Program-made: the position numbers and the translations under genes
NCBI GenBank assembly: GCA_014799645.1
Contig: JAAVHQ010000002.1
Span: 2,810-10,806, forward strand
DNA length: 7,997 nt
Reading direction: 5' to 3'
Source of the DNA: Clostridiales bacterium
GTDB lineage: Bacteria; Bacillota; Clostridia; Christensenellales; UBA3700
The notes under the pieces: generated by a model
Seen by the model: only the letters and a program-made list of their open reading frames with translations
Database searches by the model: none
What the model was told of the DNA's origin: nothing
In this document: positions 1 to 5,882 of the stretch, piece by piece
Numbering within the stretch: the first letter of the stretch is position 1
Layout of the letters: every line of letters begins with the position of its first letter

Positions 1-23
1 TTTTTTGTCAATATTTTTGCCAA
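1..23 (-). CDS. Possible 5' end of a leftward gene, cut by the window edge
   Basis: On the minus strand an AGAGGA ribosome binding site (36-31) lies seven bases before a TTG codon (23-21). This opens a frame reading MAKILTK into the window edge. A promoter-like pair sits upstream on the same strand (105-77), and the terminator of the preceding leftward gene lies before that, so the order terminator, promoter, ribosome binding site, start is what a new leftward gene should show. Only seven codons are visible, the start codon is not ATG, and nothing can be said about the product. An alternative start could lie just outside the window. Confidence 0.3.
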
Positions 24-49
24 AATAATTTCCTCTAAAATCTTAACTT

Positions 50-78
50 TTTACAACTTACAATACTTCGCTTATAAT
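50..78 (+). promoter_or_regulatory. Sigma-A-like promoter, rightward, with no large gene behind it
   Basis: TTTACA (50-55, five of six matches to the -35 consensus) is separated by 17 bases from a perfect TATAAT (73-78). Transcription would begin near 85 and run into the hairpin at 182-207, a product of about 120 bases. A second TATAAT at 81-86 has no good -35 partner. The surrounding DNA is very AT-rich, so chance matches are possible. Confidence 0.4.
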
Positions 79-105
79 TATATAATAAAAGTAAAGAAAA
101 TTCAA
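77..105 (-). promoter_or_regulatory. Sigma-A-like promoter, leftward
   Basis: On the minus strand TTGAAT (105-100, four of six) is followed after 17 bases by a perfect TATAAT (82-77). It would start transcription near 70 and lead to the AGAGGA ribosome binding site at 36-31. Its -10 box belongs to the perfect palindrome attatataat (77-86), which gives TATAAT on both strands. It therefore overlaps the rightward promoter at 50-78, and both cannot easily be occupied at once. Confidence 0.4.
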
Positions 106-123
106 GAGATTGAGGGGCGAAGT

Positions 124-177
124 TTGTCAATATTTCGCACTTTAAGAAATTTTTACAAAAGACTGTTTTGTCCATAA
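124..177 (+). CDS. Possible 17-residue cationic micropeptide
   Basis: A TTG codon at 124 follows GAGGGG (112-117) at a workable spacing and opens a frame of 17 codons, ending in TAA at 175-177. The peptide reads MSIFRTLRNFYKRLFCP: three arginines and one lysine spaced among aromatic and aliphatic residues, which would form an amphipathic cationic helix. The stop lies four bases before the terminator stem. It has no transmembrane stretch typical of type I toxins. The TTG start, tiny size and AT-rich setting make a chance frame quite possible; conservation alone could decide. Confidence 0.15.
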   Translation: MSIFRTLRNFYKRLFCP

Positions 178-207
178 AAAACGGAAGGCAAATTGCCTTC
201 CGCTTTT
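176..207 (-). terminator. Intrinsic terminator of the leftward nucleotidyltransferase gene, possibly bidirectional
   Basis: cggaaggcaa (182-191) and ttgccttccg (193-202) form a 10-base inverted repeat; the working hairpin is an 8-base GC-rich stem with a five-base loop. On the minus strand it is followed by six T residues (181-176), a strong intrinsic terminator about 35 bases after the stop codon at 236. On the plus strand a weaker run, cttttaat (203-210), follows, so it may also stop rightward transcripts. Confidence 0.88.
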
Positions 208-235
208 AATTATACCACTACTCTCTACTACTCTT

Positions 236-946
236 TTAGAAAGTAACTCCGAAATTATCGGGGTGCATACTCACGTAGTGATTTGTCATATAGTAATCGG
301 ACAACGTGCCTATATCCGACCAAAAGCATTCCGATTGATAGGAACGTATATCGCCGATATGCCTTGGGAAAATATCGTAAGAGAAATCGCATTTTCCCTC
401 GGGGATTTCTTCGAGAATCTTTTTGTCAAATGCGTAAATACCCATATTTATCAACCCAGAGCAAAGAAATTTTGGCTTTTCCGCAAACGAAGTGACAAGA
501 TTATCGCTATCCGTCCTCACCAAGCCGTACCCTCTTGCGTCAGGCATATATCTTACCGCCATAGTAATCATTTGATTGTGCGATTTATGATAATCGCAAA
601 AATCCTTTATATCAATGTTGCAAAATCCGTCCGCCGAAAGCACTATAAAATCGTCGTAAATGAAATTGCTTGCGTTTTTTACGCCGCCTGCCGTACCCAA
701 AGGCTCGTCCTCTTCAAAGTAAGTCAAGGATACGTTCCACTTGCTTCCGTCACCAAAATAGTCCATAATCATTTGGCTTTTATATCCCACCGTTACGCCA
801 ATATCCACTACTCCGCCAAGCGCAAGATTTTCAATGACGTACTCCATCACGGGTTTGTCGATAATGTTTACCAAAGGTTTGGGCATCGTATTTGTCAAAG
901 GTCTAAGCCTGCTTCCCATTCCCCCTGCCATAATAATTGCTTGCAT
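236..946 (-). CDS. Sugar-phosphate nucleotidyltransferase (NTP_transferase family, mannose-1-phosphate guanylyltransferase-like)
   Basis: Cytoplasmic enzyme that would join a nucleoside triphosphate and a sugar 1-phosphate to make a nucleotide sugar for cell-surface glycans. The 236-residue protein has the family's N-terminal nucleotide loop MAGGMGSRLRPLT (6-18) and MPKP (21-24), then EPLGTAGG (81-88), the metal-binding aspartate in LSADG (D106), FAEKP (154-158), INMGIYAF (166-173) and WSDIGT (209-214). No extra C-terminal hexapeptide or mutase domain is present, so it is the short single-domain form. The ATG at 946 is chosen because GGAGG (956-952) lies five bases before it and the protein then begins right at the conserved first strand; an upstream in-frame ATG at 1006 has no such site. 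The sugar and base specificity (GDP-mannose, GDP-heptose or dTDP/UDP-glucose type) cannot be settled by eye. It stands alone, with a terminator at 176-207. Confidence 0.9.
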   Translation of the reverse strand: MQAIIMAGGMGSRLRPLTNTMPKPLVNIIDKPVMEYVIENLALGGVVDIGVTVGYKSQMIMDYFGDGSKWNVSLTYFEEDEPLGTAGGVKNASNFIYDDFIVLSADGFCNIDIKDFCDYHKSHNQMITMAVRYMPDARGYGLVRTDSDNLVTSFAEKPKFLCSGLINMGIYAFDKKILEEIPEGKCDFSYDIFPRHIGDIRSYQSECFWSDIGTLSDYYMTNHYVSMHPDNFGVTF

Positions 947-1007
947 ATTTTCCTCCGATTGCTTTGTTGCACTTAGTTTGTGGCAATTCTTGGAAAATAT
1001 TCGCAAT

Positions 1008-1036
1008 AGTATAAATAAAAGATTTTATCAATTAAA
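1008..1036 (-). promoter_or_regulatory. Weak candidate promoter for the leftward nucleotidyltransferase
   Basis: On the minus strand TATACT (1013-1008) is a good -10 box, but the sequence 17 bases upstream (TTTAAT, 1036-1031) matches the -35 consensus at only three positions. Transcription would start near 1001, which leaves the upstream ATG at 1006 untranscribed and agrees with the ATG at 946 as the true start. It lies in the 155-base divergent gap and would run back-to-back with the promoter at 1050-1078. Confidence 0.22.
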
Positions 1037-1049
1037 TTTTAATTTAGCA

Positions 1050-1078
1050 TTTACTTTTATATATAAAAGTGATATAAT
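1050..1078 (+). promoter_or_regulatory. Promoter of the exported-protein/lipoprotein/ABC operon
   Basis: TTTACT (1050-1055, four of six) and a perfect TATAAT (1073-1078) are spaced by 17 bases. The predicted start near 1085 gives a short leader of about 17 bases containing only the CGGAG ribosome binding site. No other clear promoter is seen before the tightly packed genes that follow, so this is probably the operon promoter. Confidence 0.55.
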
Positions 1079-1101
1079 TAAAAAAATGCTCGGAGTATAT
1101 T

Positions 1102-2112
1102 ATGAAATCACTATTGACATCCAAAAAATCAATAATTGCTATAAGCGTGTTATTTTTGACCATTTTAATTATGACAATCTCAATGTGCTGTTTTAATGAT
1201 AATCGATATAGCACACATGCATCTTCAAATCTTGACACTCTCTCAGCAGCAGATAGTGATTCAAATATATCCACTTATGGCTATTACGATGACGCTACTG
1301 CTTATATTGACTATGATTTGAAAATGGCATTGTCAGATATAAGTAATATTATTCAAGCGCGCAATAATGGAAGTGAAAAAGAAATTAAAATTATTTCGCT
1401 AACCGAATCAGATTATTCTTATTTCACTACCCCAAATCTTTCTCAATCTTACTATAATAAAAAACTAAAAGAAAATAACTATATTCAAAACAACATTACT
1501 AATACTTGCAGTCTAATTGCAATGATTATGGTAATAAATATTATGAGTTTGAATTCAGACTTAGAAATTGAATATAATGACAACGGCAATGCCGAAGTGC
1601 GTAATATTTTGATATTCAAAGATTTATATGAAATAGCCACTGATTTATATAAAAATAATTACAGCATTTCATCTGATAGTAGTGGCACAAAGACTTCCAC
1701 TATTAGTAAAATCTTGCAATCGTATTATGCAAAGCATGGAATTAATATAGATATATCTGAGAATTATTTTTATGATAATGTAAGAGATAGTTTATATGAC
1801 AAAGTTAGAATTCCTGCGGTCTTATCCATATATAAATATTATGCTGAAAATACATATTACGATAATATTGGTCACTCTGTTGCGCTTAAAGGCGAAATTA
1901 TATATGAAACAAAATATAGATATTATAAATCTAAATATGATTTAATCGGAACGTTATATACCAAAGATTTTTATTTATTCGTAATAAGTGACGGTTGGTA
2001 TAATTGCGATGACGAAGAAATTGGCGATAACTTACAAATACTTGTAATTGAAGATGATTCGGATTATGCTCATGAATGCGGTTTTAAAGGCTGGTTAGAT
2101 TATGAAAAATAA
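1102..2112 (+). CDS. Exported or membrane-anchored protein with a papain-like Cys/His/Asp pattern
   Basis: No family is certain. The 336-residue protein begins with two lysines and a hydrophobic stretch (10-30), either a Sec signal or a membrane anchor. The cysteines at 29-30 do not sit in a proper lipobox. The rest is polar and rich in Tyr, Asn and Asp. Three spots resemble C39/papain-like cysteine peptidases common in Clostridia: NTCSLIAMIMVINIM (134-148) with the candidate nucleophile C136 at a helix start, GHSVALKGE (257-265) with candidate H258, and a strand ending in ISDGWYN (295-301) with candidate D297. GTKTSTISKILQSYYAKHG (195-213) resembles the substrate-side helix seen in such proteins. 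The usual CGP motif is absent, so activity is uncertain. The start is supported by CGGAG (1091-1095) six bases before ATG. Strikingly AT-rich. The stop overlaps the next gene by 11 bases. Confidence 0.75.
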   Translation: MKSLLTSKKSIIAISVLFLTILIMTISMCCFNDNRYSTHASSNLDTLSAADSDSNISTYGYYDDATAYIDYDLKMALSDISNIIQARNNGSEKEIKIISLTESDYSYFTTPNLSQSYYNKKLKENNYIQNNITNTCSLIAMIMVINIMSLNSDLEIEYNDNGNAEVRNILIFKDLYEIATDLYKNNYSISSDSSGTKTSTISKILQSYYAKHGINIDISENYFYDNVRDSLYDKVRIPAVLSIYKYYAENTYYDNIGHSVALKGEIIYETKYRYYKSKYDLIGTLYTKDFYLFVISDGWYNCDDEEIGDNLQILVIEDDSDYAHECGFKGWLDYEK

Positions 2113-2815
2113 TGCAAAATTCAAAATCATAATTTTGACGATAACAGTTTTGCTATTGTTTTCTCTTTGCGCTTGTACTGACCCGACAAATCAAACTCAT
2201 TCAATGGAAATATCTTTACCTGTCAATGGCAATCGTCCATTGGGAATGGGCGATGAGTTTTCAATAGTAAAAGAAGTTTCCTCTGGCTCTGCTTGCTACT
2301 ATGAAATACTCCCCAATCAATTTGACGAATTTGTGACTTTTCTCGAAAGTAGAGATTACTATCGAGGAAAAATTATACTTTACAACACGGCAATATTGCC
2401 ATCCCTAGGCAAAACAAATGTATTTAAAGCACAAGACGAATGTTTGTGGTTTTCTTACAAAGGTTCAGTGTGGGTAGGGAAAAAATATACAAATAAATTC
2501 TTTTACATAGCACAAGTAGAAGAAGTAATAATTGTAGGAGATAATTTCCGCAGTCAATTGAGTTCATTTTTGCTAACTTCTCTAAATTACAAAATAGAAG
2601 CTGGCGAAGAGTACCCTACTTCTCTAAGTTGGGAAGATATAAAAGCTGTATATAATGGAAATGTCATTGACGAAGAAAATCAATCTATACGTTTGGATAG
2701 CTCTATCTACGATAATGAAGAATATCCCTATCTATCCGAAGCTGGATTCACTACACTCGTATATAATCAAGAAAACAGCACTATAAAAATATTAAATGAA
2801 TATACAAAGAAATAA
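2102..2815 (+). CDS. Lipoprotein of unknown function, part of the ABC operon
   Basis: The 237-residue protein starts with a classic lipoprotein signal: Lys-rich N-terminus, hydrophobic core (9-22) and lipobox LCAC (22-25). C25 would be lipidated and the mature protein tethered to the outer face of the membrane. I recognise no domain. The mature part looks like a mixed alpha/beta globular protein with Trp- and Tyr-rich strands (116-145) and an acidic C-terminal third (166-215). The ATG lies inside the end of the preceding gene (11-base overlap), with only a weak AAAGG (2086-2090) before it, which suggests translational coupling. The stop is one base before the ABC ATPase start. From context it may be a substrate-binding, sensing or immunity lipoprotein working with the transporter; that is inference. 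AT-rich, like its upstream neighbour. Confidence 0.8.
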   Translation: MKNNAKFKIIILTITVLLLFSLCACTDPTNQTHSMEISLPVNGNRPLGMGDEFSIVKEVSSGSACYYEILPNQFDEFVTFLESRDYYRGKIILYNTAILPSLGKTNVFKAQDECLWFSYKGSVWVGKKYTNKFFYIAQVEEVIIVGDNFRSQLSSFLLTSLNYKIEAGEEYPTSLSWEDIKAVYNGNVIDEENQSIRLDSSIYDNEEYPYLSEAGFTTLVYNQENSTIKILNEYTKK

Positions 2816-2816
2816 T

Positions 2817-3686
2817 ATGGCTGAAATAACTATTAAAAATCTAAAAAAATCTTACGGAAAAAATCTTGTACTGGATATTCCGTTTATGAAGATTTCGGGA
2901 GGCTCTTCCGTCGGAATATTCGGCGCGAATGGCTCGGGAAAAAGCACGCTAATCAAATGCATTACCGGGCTTCTACCCTACGACGGAGAAATTTTGATTG
3001 ACGGCGAAGACGTATTCAAAAAAACTTCCCTACTCGCTAATGTGGGAATTCTTATTGAAGAACCTGCTTTATATAAGGATATGACGGGACGCAAAAATAT
3101 TGAATATCTTTGCTCTGACACTTCGAATATGACTTATTACGCCGAAATACTGGGAGTTGCGGACATACTCGACAAAAAAGTGCGGTCGTATTCATTGGGC
3201 ATGAAACAAAAGATGGCAATTCTTCTTGCATGCGTAAAAGGCAAAAACCTTATATTGCTTGACGAACCTTTCAATGGTCTTGATATAATCAGTGTAGATA
3301 AAGCAATTGAATTATTAAATATTTGTCGAAAAAAAGGCGCGACTATAATGCTTACCTCTCATCAACTTGATGTATCTCAAAAAGCGATAGACTTCTATTA
3401 CCTACTCAAAGATACAAAAATTTACGACTGCACCGCTCCTCAACCTATGGGCGGAAAGAGGTATCAAATCGACTTCTTTGATAAGGATTCTGCAAGTTCC
3501 GCATATAAAATCTTGCAAGAAAATGGGTATCAATGCTCATTGCAAGACTTTTCTATAAAAATTATTGGCGAAGATATGAAAATAATTCAAATTGCCAATT
3601 GTATTAGAGATTTCAATATCAAAAGAATCGAAGATATTTCTTACTCTGTAAAAGAGGCTTATCTCGAAATGGAGGCTGAAAAATGA
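2817..3686 (+). CDS. ABC-2 type exporter ATP-binding protein (BcrA/NatA-like)
   Basis: ATPase subunit of an ABC-2 exporter acting at the inner face of the membrane with the permease encoded next. The 289-residue protein carries Walker A GANGSGKST (36-44), a signature YSLGMKQK (125-132), Walker B LILLDE (145-150), D-loop NGLD (153-156) and the switch histidine in TSHQ (H182). The Q-loop position reads LIEEPALY, with Glu in place of Gln, as is usual in the bacitracin-type BcrA subfamily. Residues 205-289 form a C-terminal accessory domain. The ATG at 2817 is chosen because MAEITIKNLKKSYG is the normal beginning of the fold. An in-frame ATG at 2796 would overlap the lipoprotein gene and lacks a ribosome binding site, although the site for 2817 is also weak (coupling likely). 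The stop overlaps the permease start in ATGA. Confidence 0.93.
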   Translation: MAEITIKNLKKSYGKNLVLDIPFMKISGGSSVGIFGANGSGKSTLIKCITGLLPYDGEILIDGEDVFKKTSLLANVGILIEEPALYKDMTGRKNIEYLCSDTSNMTYYAEILGVADILDKKVRSYSLGMKQKMAILLACVKGKNLILLDEPFNGLDIISVDKAIELLNICRKKGATIMLTSHQLDVSQKAIDFYYLLKDTKIYDCTAPQPMGGKRYQIDFFDKDSASSAYKILQENGYQCSLQDFSIKIIGEDMKIIQIANCIRDFNIKRIEDISYSVKEAYLEMEAEK

Positions 3687-4675
3687 AAAGAGAGTTTTCA
3701 AGATTTTTCACAAGAAAATATATTTTGATAATTGTACCTATCTTGCTTTTAATCGTTATATTAGGTTGGAGTCAAAATACTTTTGCGGCAAATGATTCCT
3801 ATCGCAGTTCCGACGTTTATAGCGATTTTATAAACGGTTTAGAACCGTATGATACGCAAGAAGAATTACAAGAATTATATGATTCGATTTTTATTCACCC
3901 CGGCATGGTCACACCCGGTATGCAAGTATCCGAAAATTCAAAAAATATCTATTATAAAACGCTCTATAAAATCGCCCTAGAAAAAAACTTGCCTTATGAT
4001 AGTTTTGTCGATATAAATAATTTTAAATACACACAATTTCATTATTATGAATATTTTTGTATGTATATGTGTATGTTTATCTTGCTTATTAGCATAATAA
4101 TAGGTTCTTTTTACCAGACATCAGATTTTATTAGTAAGACCGCAAAACTTGTCTATACTTCCGGAGAAAAGCGTACAAAAATTATTGCGCGGAAATACTT
4201 TGTATCTTTGATATCTCTTGCAAGCATAGTCTTGTTGTTTGACTTGATATTCGCATTGACAGGATTGAAATTTGCTTTCACTGGCGCAAAATACGCCGTG
4301 ATGTACTTTGGCGAACAAGTTTTCTATTTTACGTATGCGCAATACGTATGCCTTAATATCGTCAGCCATTTGCTAATGCTTATAGTAACGTATACTTTCG
4401 TGTACTATCTAGCGGCGTTACTCAAAAACGGGATTGTTACTTCGTGCGCTTTTCTTGCCATTGCCCTATTGTTGCTCTTCTTTAATCAATACGGAGAAAC
4501 TAGCACGACTGCTATTTTTATTTCTATGTTTTCACAAGGAATAGCCGCCGCCTGCACATTTTCATATGGAGATACTTTGGCTTATATCGCGCTGTATATC
4601 CCATTTATCGTCGCAGCTATCACTATGGCGGTAATATCGAACTTTTTGATAAAGAAAAGCGATTATAGCCGATAA
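3683..4675 (+). CDS. ABC-2 type transporter membrane permease
   Basis: Membrane partner of the ATPase just upstream. The 330-residue protein has a first membrane helix (13-29), a long loop of about 95 residues, probably outside, then helices near 125-143, 172-193, 224-246, 250-268, 279-296 and 298-320. After the second helix comes TSGEKRTKIIARKYF (159-173), the basic cytoplasmic stretch typical of ABC-2 permeases (an Arg followed by a K before helix three) that contacts the ATPase. The start is firm: GGAGG (3671-3675) stands seven bases before ATG, and the start overlaps the ATPase stop by four bases. The substrate is unknown; BcrA-type ATPases are often paired with permeases that give self-protection against membrane-active peptides, but a role in exporting something modified by the exported protein at 1102-2112 is equally open. 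No convincing terminator follows before the serC promoter. Confidence 0.88.
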   Translation: MKREFSRFFTRKYILIIVPILLLIVILGWSQNTFAANDSYRSSDVYSDFINGLEPYDTQEELQELYDSIFIHPGMVTPGMQVSENSKNIYYKTLYKIALEKNLPYDSFVDINNFKYTQFHYYEYFCMYMCMFILLISIIIGSFYQTSDFISKTAKLVYTSGEKRTKIIARKYFVSLISLASIVLLFDLIFALTGLKFAFTGAKYAVMYFGEQVFYFTYAQYVCLNIVSHLLMLIVTYTFVYYLAALLKNGIVTSCAFLAIALLLLFFNQYGETSTTAIFISMFSQGIAAACTFSYGDTLAYIALYIPFIVAAITMAVISNFLIKKSDYSR

Positions 4676-4707
4676 TACTAACTTTGTTAAATTTTATACA
4701 ATTATAT

Positions 4708-4736
4708 TTGCAAACTCCCCGTGCGCGTGCTATAAT
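4708..4736 (+). promoter_or_regulatory. serCA promoter with extended -10
   Basis: TTGCAA (4708-4713, four of six) lies 17 bases before a perfect TATAAT (4731-4736), which is preceded by TGC (4728-4730), an extended -10 element that compensates for the imperfect -35. The spacer is locally GC-rich. Transcription should begin near 4743, giving a leader of about 55 bases, too short for a T-box or a large riboswitch. Confidence 0.7.
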
Positions 4737-4765
4737 ATTATAGAATAAAAAATTTATCAATTTTA

Positions 4766-4792
4766 TTTGACCCAACCAGCGGTCAAAAGGAG
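4766..4792 (+). promoter_or_regulatory. Stem-loop abutting the serC ribosome binding site
   Basis: tttgacc (4766-4772) and ggtcaaa (4781-4787) are perfect reverse complements around an eight-base loop (4773-4780). The ribosome binding site AGGAG (4788-4792) starts at the very next base. In RNA this gives a 7-base stem next to the Shine-Dalgarno sequence; in DNA the same sequence is a TTTGACC-N8-GGTCAAA dyad downstream of the transcription start that a repressor could bind. No known operator or RNA motif is recognised. Confidence 0.4.
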
Positions 4793-4797
4793 TGTAT

Positions 4798-5868
4798 ATG
4801 AGAGTTTACAATTTTTCGGCAGGACCTTCTATGTTGCCAATGGAAGTATTGCAAGAAGCGCAAAGAGATTTCATCGACTACAACGGTAGCGGTATGAGCG
4901 TATGTGAAATGAGCCACAGAAGCAAATACTACGACGAAATCAACAACGAGTGTATCGCCCTTTTCAAAGAACTTATGAATATACCCGACAATTACAGCGT
5001 AATTTTCGTTCAAGGCGGCGGTTCTACTCAATTTGAGGCCGTTCCACTCAACTTGCTCACCGGTAGCGGTAAGGCAGATTACGTAGTAACGGGCAACTTT
5101 GCAAAGAAGGCTTACAAAGAGGCTATCAAATACGGCGACGTCGCCGTTGCAGGTTCTTCCGAGGATAAGAAATTTACTTATATCCCCAAAGACTTGAAAA
5201 TAAGAGATGACATCGATTATCTTTATATTTGTCAGAACAACACCATTTTCGGTACGAGATTTACGCAGTTGCCAAAGACGAAAGCGCCGCTCGTTGCTGA
5301 CATCTCTTCCAACATTTTGAGCGAAAAGATTGACGTAAGCAAATACGGCGTACTCTTTGCAGGCGCGCAAAAGAACCTCGCACCGGCAGGCGTGACGATT
5401 GTCATCGCTCGCAACGACTTGGTCGGCGACGGTATGTCCATATGCCCCACAATGCTCAAATGGAAGACGCAGGTTGAGAACAACAGCCTTTACAACACCC
5501 CGCCGTGTTTCCCGATTTATATGGCTATGCTTACTCTTCGCTATCTCAAGAAGTTGGGCGGCGTAAGCGAAATGCAAAAAATCAACGAATATAAGGCAGG
5601 TCTTTTGTACGACTTTATCGACAATTCGACTTTCTTCACCAACAGCGTAAACAAAGAAGACCGTTCGCTTATGAACGTACCGTTCGTTACGCCAAACGCT
5701 GACCTCGACGCTAAGTTTATCAAAGAAGCGTCCGCGGAAGGTCTTGTATCCCTCAAAGGTCACAGACTTGTCGGCGGTATGCGCGCTTCCATCTACAACG
5801 CTATGCCCGTTGACGGCGTAAAGAAACTTATCGACTTTATGAAGAAGTTCGAAATCGCAAATAAGTAA
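4798..5868 (+). CDS. serC: Phosphoserine aminotransferase
   Basis: PLP-dependent class V aminotransferase of the cytoplasm. It converts 3-phosphohydroxypyruvate and glutamate to 3-phosphoserine and 2-oxoglutarate, the second step of serine synthesis; the family also acts on the equivalent pyridoxine-pathway substrate. The 356 residues match the usual length. Visible landmarks are the N-terminal YNFSAGPSMLP (4-14), MSHRSK (38-43), QGGGSTQFE (72-80) that holds the cofactor phosphate, VADISS (166-171) with the PLP-ring aspartate D168, FAGAQKNLAPAG (187-198) with the Schiff-base lysine K192, and GHRLVGGMRASIYNAMP (321-337) for substrate phosphate. The ATG at 4798 is preferred, with AGGAG (4788-4792) five bases upstream; a GTG at 4792 overlaps that site. 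serA follows after 14 bases, so both enzymes of the pathway are made together. Confidence 0.97.
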   Translation: MRVYNFSAGPSMLPMEVLQEAQRDFIDYNGSGMSVCEMSHRSKYYDEINNECIALFKELMNIPDNYSVIFVQGGGSTQFEAVPLNLLTGSGKADYVVTGNFAKKAYKEAIKYGDVAVAGSSEDKKFTYIPKDLKIRDDIDYLYICQNNTIFGTRFTQLPKTKAPLVADISSNILSEKIDVSKYGVLFAGAQKNLAPAGVTIVIARNDLVGDGMSICPTMLKWKTQVENNSLYNTPPCFPIYMAMLTLRYLKKLGGVSEMQKINEYKAGLLYDFIDNSTFFTNSVNKEDRSLMNVPFVTPNADLDAKFIKEASAEGLVSLKGHRLVGGMRASIYNAMPVDGVKKLIDFMKKFEIANK

Positions 5869-5882
5869 TCAAGGTGATTGAT

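Larger units (their letters stand above)
85..207 (+). ncRNA. Candidate short transcript of about 120 bases, possible small RNA
   Basis: This stretch lies between a good rightward promoter (50-78) and a stem-loop with a short T run (182-207), with no sizeable reading frame. Besides the terminator, two small hairpins can be drawn: gcgaa/ttcgc (117-121 with 134-138) and acaaaa/ttttgt (155-160 with 166-171, loop of five). It also contains a ribosome-binding-site-like GAGGGG (112-117) before a 17-codon frame, so it could be a small messenger instead of, or as well as, a regulatory RNA. No known RNA family is recognised. The call rests on promoter and terminator only. Confidence 0.22.

Noticed and set aside
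125..130. Perfect minus-strand TTGACA as a -35 box
   Set aside because: No -10-like sequence lies 16-18 bases downstream (TCTTGA is found), so it was not called a promoter.
263..976. Long plus-strand frame opposite the nucleotidyltransferase
   Set aside because: It is antisense to a gene with complete family motifs, its translation shows no domain, and it lacks a ribosome binding site.
1128..1194. Lipobox at the two cysteines (29-30) of the protein at 1102-2112
   Set aside because: The residues before the cysteines (Ile-Ser-Met) do not fit the Leu-Ala/Ser-Gly/Ala pattern, so a plain signal or membrane anchor is more likely.
4792..4797. GTG at 4792 as serC start
   Set aside because: The GTG overlaps the AGGAG ribosome binding site, while ATG at 4798 has correct spacing and gives the usual SerC N-terminus.
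4737..4797. T-box or riboswitch in the serC leader
   Set aside because: The leader from the predicted transcription start is only about 55 bases, with one small stem-loop and no T-box sequence or terminator.
4783..5763. Long minus-strand frame opposite serC
   Set aside because: serC is unmistakable on the plus strand; the antisense frame is rich in Cys, Val and Arg with no recognisable pattern, as expected from the codon bias of the real gene.
5874..5882. GTG at 5874 as serA start
   Set aside because: It is part of the AAGGTG ribosome binding site; ATG at 5883 is correctly spaced.
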